A stretch of 64,000 bases of DNA, taken from Citrobacter amalonaticus (GTDB taxonomy: Bacteria > Pseudomonadota > Gammaproteobacteria > Enterobacterales > Enterobacteriaceae). The stretch is from positions 2,790,001 to 2,854,000 of the forward strand of contig NZ_CP014015.2 of the NCBI RefSeq assembly GCF_001559075.2, read 5' to 3'. Each line of letters begins with the position of its first letter. Positions within the stretch are counted from its first letter, which is position 1. Positions 45,655 through 53,902 of this stretch are shown one piece after another. The translations under genes and the position numbers were made by a program. Below the pieces are notes generated by a model, which saw only the letters and a program-made list of their open reading frames with translations, searched no databases and was not told where the DNA came from.

Positions 45655-46627
45655 AACCGTCGCGATTACGATGGGCGACCCTGCGGGGATCGGCCCGGAA
45701 ATTATTGTTAAAGCGCTCAGTGAAGATGAACTCAGCGGCGCGCCGCTGGTGGTGGTGGGATGCCTGCAAACCCTGAAGCGGTTGCAGGCCAACGGTCTGG
45801 CGGAGGGTGTGACGTTTCGCGCCATTACGCAGGTGGCGGATGCCCGCTTCGCGCCAGGCGTGATTCATGTGATTGATGAACCGCTGGCGCACCCGGAGGC
45901 GCTGGAGCCGGGTAAAGTGCAGGCACAGGCGGGCGATCTGGCTTATCGCTGCGTAAAACGGGCAACGGAACTGGCGATGAAAGGCGACGTCCATGCCATC
46001 GCCACCGCGCCGTTGAACAAAGAAGCCCTGCATCTTGGCGGACATCATTTCCCCGGACACACCGAGCTGCTGGCGACGCTGACGGAAAGTCGCGACTACG
46101 CGATGGTGCTTTACACCGATAAGCTGAAAGTCATTCACGTTTCCACCCATATCGCCCTGCGTAAGTTCCTCGATACCCTGAACGGTCAGCGCGTGGAGAC
46201 CGTCATTGGTATCGCCGATACTTTCCTGAAGCGCGTTGGTTATGCGCAGCCGCGTATTGCGGTGGCCGGGGTGAACCCGCATGCCGGTGAGAACGGGCTG
46301 TTTGGCGATGAGGAGATTCGCATCGTCGGTCCGGCGATTGAGAACATGAAAGCAAAGGGGATGGATGTTTACGGTCCATGCCCGCCGGACACTGTGTTTT
46401 TGCAGGCGTATGAAGGTCACTATGACATGGTGGTGGCGATGTACCACGATCAGGGCCATATCCCGCTGAAGCTGCTTGGTTTTTATGACGGCGTCAATAT
46501 CACCGCCGGTTTGCCGTTTATTCGCACCTCTGCCGATCACGGGACGGCATTTGATATCGCCTGGACGGGAAAAGCAAAATCTGAGAGCATGGCCGTATCG
46601 ATTAAACTGGCAATGCAACTGGCATAA
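45644..46627 (+). CDS. pdxA2: D-threonate 4-phosphate dehydrogenase PdxA2
   Basis: 327 aa from a GTG at 45644 with GAGGAG at 45631-45636; this start overlaps dtnK by 11 bases. The protein is a PdxA paralogue (MGDPAGIGPE near residue 10, FPGHTELL and MYHDQGHIPLK metal-binding histidines). The Salmonella orthologue oxidises and decarboxylates D-threonate 4-phosphate with NAD to dihydroxyacetone phosphate. It should not be read as the vitamin B6 gene pdxA, which lies elsewhere in E. coli. Confidence 0.88.
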   Translation: MVTKTVAITMGDPAGIGPEIIVKALSEDELSGAPLVVVGCLQTLKRLQANGLAEGVTFRAITQVADARFAPGVIHVIDEPLAHPEALEPGKVQAQAGDLAYRCVKRATELAMKGDVHAIATAPLNKEALHLGGHHFPGHTELLATLTESRDYAMVLYTDKLKVIHVSTHIALRKFLDTLNGQRVETVIGIADTFLKRVGYAQPRIAVAGVNPHAGENGLFGDEEIRIVGPAIENMKAKGMDVYGPCPPDTVFLQAYEGHYDMVVAMYHDQGHIPLKLLGFYDGVNITAGLPFIRTSADHGTAFDIAWTGKAKSESMAVSIKLAMQLA

Positions 46628-46636
46628 TTTCCTGTT

Positions 46637-47404
46637 ATGAAAGGACAACACCGTCTGGATCAGATTGTGGCGTATTTGAAAAATCATACGCTGGTTACCG
46701 TGGAACAACTGGTGGATGCCGTTGACGCCTCTCCGGCAACGATCCGCCGCGATCTGATCAAACTGGATGAACAGGGGGTGATTAGTCGCAGCCATGGCGG
46801 TGTGGCGTTACGGCGCTTTGAAGCGGTGCAACCGACGACCAACGAGAAGCAACTGCGTTCGCCCGCCGAAAAACGGGCGATTGCGCGTCATGCGGCCTCG
46901 ATGGTGCATGCGGGCGATGCCGTGGTGCTCGATGCCGGTACCACGATGCTGGAGCTGGCAAAATGTTTAACCCATCTTCCCCTCAGAGTCATTACTGTTG
47001 ATCTGCACATCGCCTTGTTTTTATCCGAGTTTCGCCAGATAGAGGTGACCATTGTCGGTGGGCGAATTGATGACAGCAGCCAGTCATGTATCGGCGAGTT
47101 TGGCCGCAAAATGCTGCGCAGCGTCTATCCCGATATCGCGTTTATGAGCTGTAATACCTGGAGTATGGAAAAGGGCGTGACCACGCCGACAGAGGACAAA
47201 GCGGGACTGAAGCAGGAAATTATCGCCAATGCGCAACGGAAAGTGCTACTGGCTGACAGCAGCAAATATGGCGCGCATTCGCTGTTTAACGTGGCTTCTC
47301 TCAGTCGCTTTACCGACGTCATTACCGATGTTAATTTACCGCCTGCCGTGCAGGCCGAACTGAAAGCGCAATCCGTCGCCCTGACGCTGGTACAGCCTGA
47401 GTAA
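46637..47404 (+). CDS. DeoR/GlpR-family transcriptional regulator
   Basis: 255 aa. The N-terminal DeoR winged helix has DQIVAYLKNHTLVTVEQL and ASPATIRRDLIKLDEQG, followed by RSHGG. The C-terminal sugar-phosphate sensor domain has VLDAGTTMLELA and ADSSKYG. It starts 9 bases after pdxA2, so it is the last catabolic operon gene and probably represses the operon from the inverted repeat at 43389-43410. The inducer may be a phosphorylated four-carbon acid (inference). Confidence 0.87.
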   Translation: MKGQHRLDQIVAYLKNHTLVTVEQLVDAVDASPATIRRDLIKLDEQGVISRSHGGVALRRFEAVQPTTNEKQLRSPAEKRAIARHAASMVHAGDAVVLDAGTTMLELAKCLTHLPLRVITVDLHIALFLSEFRQIEVTIVGGRIDDSSQSCIGEFGRKMLRSVYPDIAFMSCNTWSMEKGVTTPTEDKAGLKQEIIANAQRKVLLADSSKYGAHSLFNVASLSRFTDVITDVNLPPAVQAELKAQSVALTLVQPE

Positions 47405-47435
47405 CTAACGTTGGGATAACCCCAGGAGATGAGTG

Positions 47436-47681
47436 ATGGGTAATGAAATACCACTGAAATATTATGACATTGTGGATGAGTATTCGACGGAGTGTGCGAA
47501 ACCCGTAGACGATTCAGAACGCGAACCCCTGGCGCGCTATTTTCAGTTACTGATTACGCGTTTGATGAATAACGAAGAGATCAGCGAAGAGGCGCAGCAA
47601 GAGATGGCCAGCGAAGCGGGCATTGACGCGCAACGCATCGATGAGATCGCGGAATTCCTCAATCAATGGGGAAATGAATAG
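47436..47681 (+). CDS. ymjA: Small acidic protein, YmjA-like (DUF2543)
   Basis: 81 aa from the ATG at 47436 with CAGGAGA at 47423-47429; a GTG three bases earlier is a less likely start. The acidic sequence (KYYDIVDEYSTECAKP at the start, IAEFLNQWGNE at the end) matches E. coli YmjA as I recall it. Function is unknown. In E. coli ymjA lies far away near sapA and puuP; here it follows the DeoR gene by 31 bases, so it may be cotranscribed with the sugar acid operon. Confidence 0.7.
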   Translation: MGNEIPLKYYDIVDEYSTECAKPVDDSEREPLARYFQLLITRLMNNEEISEEAQQEMASEAGIDAQRIDEIAEFLNQWGNE

Positions 47682-47694
47682 TCTCAGCTCTCTG

Positions 47695-47730
47695 CTCAGG
47701 AGCGTTGACACGCTCCTGAGGGTTTTGCTT
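47695..47730 (+). terminator. Terminator after ymjA, facing speD
   Basis: A perfect 10-base stem CTCAGGAGCG/CGCTCCTGAG with a 6-base loop is followed by GGTTTTGCTT. It lies in the short convergent gap between ymjA and speD. Confidence 0.78.
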
Positions 47731-48523
47731 ACACGCCCGGTATATTGCGTGCGTAATAGATCTCACGCATCTCTTTCCACAGTGCAGCGGTAATCTCTTT
47801 ACGCTCTGCTGCCGTCAAGTCTTCCGGTCTGGTGTGGAACATGTAGTGCTTAAGGTCAAACTCTTTAAGCAGCATTTTGGTATGGAAGATATTTTCCTGA
47901 TACACGTTCACATCCACCATGTCATATAACGACTTCATATCCTCGGACATAAAGTTCTGGATGGAGTTAATCTCATGATCGATAAAGTGCTTCATCCCGT
48001 TGATATCACGGGTAAAGCCACGCACGCGATAATCGATGGTCACGATGTCGGATTCAAGCTGGTGGATCAGGTAATTCAGCGCCTTCAATGGGGAAATCAC
48101 ACCGCAGGTTGAAACTTCAATATCGGCGCGGAAGGTGCATAATCCGCCTTCCGGGTGGCTTTCCGGATAGGTATGCACGCAAATATGGCTCTTATCAAGA
48201 TGGGCGACCACCGTTTCCGGCAGCGGGCCGGGATGCTCGGTTTTATCAATTAGCTGCGGATCGACAGGTTCTTCGCTCACCAGAATGGTGACGCTGGCAC
48301 CCTGAGGTTCGTAATCCTGACGGGCGATATTCAGGATATTGGCGCCAATGATGGAACAGGTTTCTGACAGAATTTCGGTCAGGCGGTTGGCGTTGTAGAG
48401 TTCGTCGATATAGGCGATGTATCCGTCGCGCTCTTCGGCGGTTTTGGCATAGCAGATATCGTAAATACAAAAACTCAGACTTTTAGTCAGGTTGTTAAAG
48501 CCATGCAGTTTCAGTTTTTTCAA
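47729..48523 (-). CDS. speD: S-adenosylmethionine decarboxylase proenzyme
   Basis: 264 aa, as in E. coli. SpeD makes decarboxylated SAM, the aminopropyl donor for spermidine. The chain self-cleaves between Lys111 and Ser112 (HLDKSHICVHTYPE), turning Ser112 into the pyruvoyl cofactor. It lies 15 bases after speE on the minus strand and forms the speED operon. Confidence 0.97.
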   Translation of the reverse strand: MKKLKLHGFNNLTKSLSFCIYDICYAKTAEERDGYIAYIDELYNANRLTEILSETCSIIGANILNIARQDYEPQGASVTILVSEEPVDPQLIDKTEHPGPLPETVVAHLDKSHICVHTYPESHPEGGLCTFRADIEVSTCGVISPLKALNYLIHQLESDIVTIDYRVRGFTRDINGMKHFIDHEINSIQNFMSEDMKSLYDMVDVNVYQENIFHTKMLLKEFDLKHYMFHTRPEDLTAAERKEITAALWKEMREIYYARNIPGV

Positions 48524-48538
48524 TTTCTTATCTTCTCC

Positions 48539-49405
48539 TTAGGACGATGCTGTCGCCAGCGCGTCTTGCAGATACTGAGGTAAGGCAAACGCTGCCGTGT
48601 GGATTGCCGGGTTGTAATAGCGACACTTAAGGCCGGAGGCGTGAAAACGCGCCTGGATGATTTCAGTCGACAGGTGGCGCAACGCTTCATTATCGGTCGC
48701 CCATGCGAAGGTCATTATGCCGCCGTAGTAGGTGGGGATCGCCGCCTGGTAGAAGCCGACGTCGGCGAAGTAATGGCTGAGCTTACGGTGGCTGTCGAGG
48801 GCTTCATCCTGTTGCAGGAAGCAGACGCCGTTCTGGGCGACAAAGATCCCACCCGGATTCAGGCAGCGTTTACAGCCTTCGTAGAATGCCGAGGTGAACA
48901 GACTCTCGCCGGGACCGATCGGATCGGTACAGTCGGAGATGATCACATCAAACGTGTTCTGCGTCTGGTTGACGTAGTTCACGCCGTCGTCGATTACCAG
49001 TGTAAAGCGCGGATCGTCATAGCTACCGGCGTTGTGGTTGGGCAGATACTGGCGGCAGAACGAGACAACGCCTGCATCGATTTCCACCATCGTGATGGTT
49101 TCAACGTTTTTGTGCCGGGTGACTTCGCGCAGCATCGCACCGTCGCCACCACCGATAATCAGCACGTGCTTCGCGTGACCGTGCGCTATCAACGGAACGT
49201 GGGTCATCATCTCATGATAGATAAACTCATCGCGCTCGGTGGTCTGCACCACGCCGTCCAGCGCCATTACGCGACCAAAGGCGGCGTTTTCAAAGATGAT
49301 GAGATCCTGATGCTCGGTCTTCTCGTGATAAAGAACGTTATCGACGGCAAAGTACTGCCCAAACTGGTCGTGTAGCGTTTCATGCCACTGTGGTTTTTCG
49401 GCCAT
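48539..49405 (-). CDS. speE: Spermidine synthase
   Basis: 288 aa, as in E. coli. SpeE moves the aminopropyl group from decarboxylated SAM to putrescine. The Rossmann motif VLIIGGGDGAMLREV near residue 82, the acidic VEIDAGV strand end, and the ISDCTDPIGPGESLF active site loop are conserved. First gene of speE-speD. Confidence 0.97.
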   Translation of the reverse strand: MAEKPQWHETLHDQFGQYFAVDNVLYHEKTEHQDLIIFENAAFGRVMALDGVVQTTERDEFIYHEMMTHVPLIAHGHAKHVLIIGGGDGAMLREVTRHKNVETITMVEIDAGVVSFCRQYLPNHNAGSYDDPRFTLVIDDGVNYVNQTQNTFDVIISDCTDPIGPGESLFTSAFYEGCKRCLNPGGIFVAQNGVCFLQQDEALDSHRKLSHYFADVGFYQAAIPTYYGGIMTFAWATDNEALRHLSTEIIQARFHASGLKCRYYNPAIHTAAFALPQYLQDALATASS

Positions 49406-49509
49406 GGGGTGATGCCTCCTTTGTTAACACCCGTAAAAAAAGGGCGCAACATCATAGCTAACAATGACCGTTGATGCACGGTCATTATTTCAGCAGTATG
49501 GACGGGAGG

Positions 49510-49857
49510 TTATTTGACGTAAGCCAGCAGGCTCAGGGAGTCGCGCGCCAGCGCTTTGCATTTTTTGGCGACAGGGATACCAATACCGCTGAGATCGCGG
49601 TAGCTGTCTTCGCCGAGGGATTTCATATCGAAGGTGTCGTAATTGCTGAGGTCCCACTGGTTTTGCTGAGCAAAGAAGACCAGTGCGCGACGAATCTGCC
49701 CGTTGGGTAAATTCTGGTAGCCGCAGTCATTTTTCAGAAAGACAAAAACGGCCGTCAAATCGGCCATATCTTCGGCTTCAGATTCACTGAGCGCATAGCT
49801 GTTTGCGCATACGGCCATCAGGCTGCCGAACAACACGGTTCTGAAAAACGTCTTCAT
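49510..49857 (-). CDS. yacC: YacC, PulS/OutS-type exported protein
   Basis: 115 aa from the ATG at 49857, which gives a clean signal peptide (MKTFFRTVLFGSLMAVCANS, cleavage near YA-LS); the longer frame upstream is unlikely. It matches E. coli YacC almost residue for residue. Pfam places YacC in the pilotin-like PulS/OutS family, whose members help type II secretin reach the outer membrane. A secretin gene is not present here, so its role is open. It is divergent from cueO. Confidence 0.92.
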   Translation of the reverse strand: MKTFFRTVLFGSLMAVCANSYALSESEAEDMADLTAVFVFLKNDCGYQNLPNGQIRRALVFFAQQNQWDLSNYDTFDMKSLGEDSYRDLSGIGIPVAKKCKALARDSLSLLAYVK

Positions 49858-49946
49858 TGCTTCTACCACTGCATCACGGAAAGTCAACGTTAGCATACTG
49901 GAGGCGAAGCGACGACTTTTATTCTCTATTAAGTGATATCCCTGGC

Positions 49947-49977
49947 TTGACCTTGCCGTAAGGGGAGGGTCTATGCT
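49947..49977 (+). promoter_or_regulatory. CueR-controlled promoter of cueO
   Basis: TTGACC at 49947-49952 and TATGCT at 49972-49977 are separated by 19 bases, the long spacer of MerR-family promoters. The spacer holds the dyad ACCTTGCCGTAAGGGGAGGGT, close to the E. coli cueO and copA CueR boxes. Copper(I) induction through CueR is expected. Confidence 0.82.
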
Positions 49978-50022
49978 CAGAGATTAGCGTTATTTCGCCT
50001 GCAGCAAAATAAGGAAATAATT

Positions 50023-51582
50023 ATGCAACGTCGTGATTTCTTAAAATATTCTGTGGCGTTGGGGCTATCGTCAGCCTTACCGCTCTGGAGCCGCACCGTC
50101 TTTGCCGCCCAACGCCCCACGTTACCCATTCCCGAGCTTCTCACCGCCGACGCGCGTAACCATATCTCGCTGATGGCGAAAGCCGGCCAGTCGGCCTTTG
50201 GCGGAAAAACGGCAACCACCTGGGGCTATAACGGCAATCTGCTCGGGCCTGCGCTGAAGCTGCAAAAAGGTAAAGCGGTGACGGTGGATATCCATAATCA
50301 GCTTCAGGAAGAGACCACGCTGCACTGGCATGGACTCGAGGTGCCGGGTGAGGTGGATGGCGGGCCGCAGGGGATTATCCCGGCGGGCGGAAAACGTACC
50401 GTCACGTTTACGCCGGATCAGCGGGCGGCGACCTGCTGGTTTCATCCTCATCAGCACGGGAAGACCGGGCGTCAGGTGGCAATGGGCTTAGCGGGTCTGG
50501 TTCTGATTGAAGATGAAGAGATTCATAAGCTGCTGCTCCCGAAGCAGTGGGGGATCGATGATGTGCCAGTCATCGTGCAGGACAAACGGTTTGATGCCAC
50601 CGGACAGATTGATTATCAGCTTGATGTGATGACGGCTGCCGTAGGCTGGTTTGGCGATACGCTGCTGACCAATGGTGCCATTTATCCTCAACATGCTGCG
50701 CCGCGCGGCTGGTTGCGTCTGCGATTGCTTAACGGCTGTAACGCGCGTTCACTCAATTTTGCCGCCAGCGATAAGCGTCCGTTGTACGTCATCGCCAGCG
50801 ACGGCGGGCTGCTGGCGGAGCCAGTTAGCGTCAACGAACTGCCCATGCTGATGGGCGAGCGTTTTGAAGTGCTGGTGGACGTCAGTGACGGTAAACCGTT
50901 TGATCTGGTTACCCTGCCGGTCAGCCAGATGGGGATGGCGATTGCGCCGTTTGATAAGCCGCATCTGGTCATGCGTATTCAGCCGGTTGCTGTGAATGCC
51001 TCCGGTACGCTGCCGGACACCCTGAGTTCAATGCCAGCGTTGCCTTCTGTTGACGGGCTGACGGTGCGTAATCTGCAACTGTCGATGGATCCAATGCTCG
51101 ACATGATGGGGATGCAGATGCTGATGAAAAAGTACGGCGACCAGGCGATGAGCGGAATGGCGCACGGGCAGATGCAGGGACATGGGGGCAACATGCAGCA
51201 CGGTGACATGGGCCATATGAACCACGGTGGGTCATTCGATTTCCACAATGCCAATAAGATCAACGGCGTGGCTTTTGATATGAACAAACCGATGTTCGCG
51301 GCGAGCAAAGGGAAGGTTGAACGCTGGGTGATTTCCGGAGTGGGCGACATGATGCTGCATCCGTTCCATATTCACGGCACGCAGTTCCGCATCCTGTCAG
51401 AGAACGGCCAGACGCCAGCGGCACATCGTGCGGGCTGGAAAGATACCGTTCGGGTGGAAGGCGCCGTCAGCGAAGTGTTAGTGAAATTTGATCATGCCGC
51501 GCCCGAAGAGCATGCTTATATGGCGCACTGTCATCTGCTGGAACATGAAGATACCGGAATGATGTTAGGCTTTACGGTATAA
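50023..51582 (+). CDS. cueO: Multicopper oxidase CueO
   Basis: 519 aa, close to the E. coli length of 516. CueO is a periplasmic laccase-type enzyme that oxidises copper(I) and protects against copper. The twin-arginine signal MQRRDFLKYSVALG is at the start. Copper ligands lie in TLHWHGLE, WFHPHQHGKTG, HPFHIHGTQF and HCHLLEHED, with the type 1 Cys503. The Met/His-rich loop near residues 355-405, which binds extra copper, is present. It follows a CueR-type promoter. Confidence 0.97.
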   Translation: MQRRDFLKYSVALGLSSALPLWSRTVFAAQRPTLPIPELLTADARNHISLMAKAGQSAFGGKTATTWGYNGNLLGPALKLQKGKAVTVDIHNQLQEETTLHWHGLEVPGEVDGGPQGIIPAGGKRTVTFTPDQRAATCWFHPHQHGKTGRQVAMGLAGLVLIEDEEIHKLLLPKQWGIDDVPVIVQDKRFDATGQIDYQLDVMTAAVGWFGDTLLTNGAIYPQHAAPRGWLRLRLLNGCNARSLNFAASDKRPLYVIASDGGLLAEPVSVNELPMLMGERFEVLVDVSDGKPFDLVTLPVSQMGMAIAPFDKPHLVMRIQPVAVNASGTLPDTLSSMPALPSVDGLTVRNLQLSMDPMLDMMGMQMLMKKYGDQAMSGMAHGQMQGHGGNMQHGDMGHMNHGGSFDFHNANKINGVAFDMNKPMFAASKGKVERWVISGVGDMMLHPFHIHGTQFRILSENGQTPAAHRAGWKDTVRVEGAVSEVLVKFDHAAPEEHAYMAHCHLLEHEDTGMMLGFTV

Positions 51583-51630
51583 GCAGCCGGAGGGCGACTC
51601 CGGCTTTCCCGGAAATCGCTCTCCATCAGA

Positions 51631-51654
51631 GATAAGAATAATATCATTCTCATC
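51631..51654 (+). promoter_or_regulatory. Near-perfect palindrome, possible Fur box
   Basis: GATAAGAAT-AATATC-ATTCTCATC has 9-base arms matching at 8 of 9 positions. It matches about 12 of 19 positions of the Fur consensus, so Fur binding is possible but not secure. It lies 91 bases before the small exported protein gene at 51745. Confidence 0.45.
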
Positions 51655-51744
51655 CATAATCTCTGAAAACAGATTTTGGGTGGTATCTTTATTCATGTCA
51701 CCGGATATACTCGCGAAATCGAATCATTAAACCTGAGGTGAAAA

Positions 51745-52266
51745 ATGGATATTTTCCGTAAGATTGTGGCGGCATCTTTTGCTATGTTAGTGGCGATTTC
51801 TGCTCATGCCGGAATGGACGTGGAGCGAAAAAACTTTCCTGAGCTGAAGTTAAGCATCGAAATTCCGCAAACGCTGACGCCCATGTCGGCGGAAATGGCG
51901 AAGATTAAGTACCCGTCCGAGAATCGTCCGCAGATCATTTATGGCGATGAGAGAGGTAAAGCCTCACTGGGTGTGACGGCGGGTCGCAACGCATTGCCTG
52001 CCGCGCAGCTGGATATGATGAAAGATGCGTTGCTGAAAATGTTAGCTAACTACAAACCGGAGGCGGAGGCCGTTACGGTTGACGGGCATAAAGCATGGTT
52101 ACTGACTTTCCGCTCTCAGGCTGCGGATAGCGAAATTCTGAATCTGATGCTGATTACCAGCGAAGACAATAAAGCCGTCCAGGTTGCCTTTAATATGACG
52201 AAGGATTTAGTTGACCAGTATCAGGATGTCGCAAAAGCATCATTAATGTCGCTGAAGTTTGACTAA
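51745..52266 (+). CDS. Exported protein of unknown function
   Basis: 173 aa. The N-terminus MDIFRKIVAASFAMLVAISA is a Sec signal with a likely cleavage after AHA (residue 22), giving a periplasmic protein of about 17 kDa. The body alternates strand-like and helix-like segments and ends VAKASLMSLKFD, which reminds me of the PsbP/DcrB fold, but I cannot assign a family with confidence. It has no cysteine and no lipobox. It stands alone between cueO and a GH28 gene, with its own terminator. I do not know a counterpart at this place in E. coli K-12. Confidence 0.75.
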   Translation: MDIFRKIVAASFAMLVAISAHAGMDVERKNFPELKLSIEIPQTLTPMSAEMAKIKYPSENRPQIIYGDERGKASLGVTAGRNALPAAQLDMMKDALLKMLANYKPEAEAVTVDGHKAWLLTFRSQAADSEILNLMLITSEDNKAVQVAFNMTKDLVDQYQDVAKASLMSLKFD

Positions 52267-52290
52267 TCATTATCGCTGAATATCGATAAG

Positions 52291-52323
52291 CGCCCGCAAG
52301 TATCGCGGGCGTTTTGCTTTTTT
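52291..52323 (+). terminator. Terminator after the exported protein gene
   Basis: The stem CGCCCGC/GCGGGCG with a 7-base loop is followed by TTTTGCTTTTTT. It isolates this gene from the GH28 gene downstream. Confidence 0.85.
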
Positions 52324-52542
52324 CTGCATATTAATTTCTGCTAATAATCTTCTTTCGTCTGTACATTCATTATATTTATCATTGATCTGCATAAAAAACG
52401 TGACGCTTGTGAATGGGGATTCCCCCCGTTATTTTATTTCTCTATCCGTTAAATCGTGGACCTGCGCGGGGAAGGGAAGCGACGCTGAATAACTTCAGTG
52501 GCACCAGCCCATCGCGCCATAAGTGAGAGAGGGATTGCATTC

Positions 52543-53847
52543 ATGTCCGTACAACTTGATGTCAAAGATTTTGGGGCGACGGGTGATGGCCTTGTCAAAG
52601 ACACCCACGCAGTGCAAAGGGCTATCGATAGCGGGGCGGCACAGGGTGTTCCGGTCGTTATTTCTCCGGGGACTTACCTGGTCGGTTCGTTATTCCTGAA
52701 GGAAGGCAGCCAACTCCATTTCGCGCAGGGAGCGACTTTGCTGGGATCTCCGGATATCGCCGACTATCCGGAGATCCCGACGCGTGTGGCGGGCGTTGAA
52801 ATGATATGGCCGGCGGCGATAGTGAATGCCATTGAGGTGAACAACATTGTCATCTCCGGCCATGGCAGGATCGATGGTCAGGGCGCGCACTGGTGGGATC
52901 TCTACTACGGCCCGGACAAAGCGAGCGGACTGCGCGTCGATTACGACAACCAAGGATTACGCTGGATTGCGGACTATCTCATTAAGCGGCCGCGCGCCTG
53001 CCTGATTTACAAAGCCGAAAACGTCGCGATTACCGATTTAACCTTTGAGCGCGCCGGGTTCTGGAATTTACAGATAACCTATGCCAATAACGTGGTTGTC
53101 AGCGGGGTAACTATTCGGGATAACCACGGGCCGAGCACGGACGGCATTGACATTGACTCCTCCCGCCATGTCCGCGTCACGCAATGCGATGTGTCGTGCG
53201 GCGACGATTGCATCGTGATCAAGTCGGGTCGTGATGGGGATGGATACCGGGTTGGGCGAATTGCCGAACATATTGAAATCGACCACTGCATTATTCGCTC
53301 GGGCTACGGTGTGACGCTGGGCAGTGAAGTTAGCGGCGGAATACGCAACGTCTATGTGCACGATATTACTTTCGAAAACTCTGACTGCGGGCTGCGCATG
53401 AAGTCGTCGAAGGAACGAGGTGGGTTTGTTGAAGACGTGGTCGTGGAAAACCTGCGGATGCGTAATGTGCAATTTCCGTTCTCCTGGATTATGGACTGGC
53501 ATAACGCCTATAACCGCAAACGGTTCGACAATATTTCGGAGCTGCCCGACGCCTGGCAGGCGGTGGCGAGGCAGATCCCGGAACCGTTACAGATGACCAA
53601 AGTGCGTAATATCCGCATCAGCCATGTTGATGCCACGCTGGAGGCGGATTATCGCTTACCGGCGCGTGCGTTCGATCTGGTGGCATTTGCACAAAAACCG
53701 ATGGAAGCTATTCGCTTCAGCCACTGCCGGATCGAGGCGAAAGAATTTGGGCGTATCGTGGCGGTAAACGATCTGCGCTTTGATGATGTGGTGGTCTCTG
53801 TTGCGGGGGAAAATAACGGCGTGAATGATACGTTTGATAATCGCTGA
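52543..53847 (+). CDS. Glycoside hydrolase family 28 (polygalacturonase-like)
   Basis: 434 aa from the ATG at 52543 (GAGAGAGGGA upstream); an upstream in-frame start at 52498 is less likely. It begins with LDVKDFGATGDG, the usual start of a right-handed beta-helix pectinase. Catalytic acids fit GH28: Asp200 in STDG, Asp221-Asp222 in CGDDC, and RMK at 285-287 for the RIK motif. The GHG motif reads SGYG with Tyr255 in place of His. There is no signal peptide, so it would act on imported oligogalacturonides or a related glycan in the cytoplasm. No transporter or regulator lies beside it. Confidence 0.85.
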   Translation: MSVQLDVKDFGATGDGLVKDTHAVQRAIDSGAAQGVPVVISPGTYLVGSLFLKEGSQLHFAQGATLLGSPDIADYPEIPTRVAGVEMIWPAAIVNAIEVNNIVISGHGRIDGQGAHWWDLYYGPDKASGLRVDYDNQGLRWIADYLIKRPRACLIYKAENVAITDLTFERAGFWNLQITYANNVVVSGVTIRDNHGPSTDGIDIDSSRHVRVTQCDVSCGDDCIVIKSGRDGDGYRVGRIAEHIEIDHCIIRSGYGVTLGSEVSGGIRNVYVHDITFENSDCGLRMKSSKERGGFVEDVVVENLRMRNVQFPFSWIMDWHNAYNRKRFDNISELPDAWQAVARQIPEPLQMTKVRNIRISHVDATLEADYRLPARAFDLVAFAQKPMEAIRFSHCRIEAKEFGRIVAVNDLRFDDVVVSVAGENNGVNDTFDNR

Positions 53848-53850
53848 CAT

Positions 53851-53881
53851 AAAAAAGACAGCGTGGGATTTCCACGCTGTC
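53851..53881 (-). terminator. Terminator after gcd
   Basis: The stem GACAGCGTGG/CCACGCTGTC with a 5-base loop is followed on the minus strand by six T bases. It terminates gcd; on the plus strand the T run is absent, so GH28 may run into it only weakly. Confidence 0.82.
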
Positions 53882-53902
53882 TCTGCTGCAGAACCGACTG
53901 TC

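Noticed and set aside
45644..46627. Vitamin B6 gene pdxA
   Set aside because: Operon context with a DUF1537 kinase and a sugar acid permease, and the length of 327 aa, point to PdxA2 of four-carbon acid breakdown.
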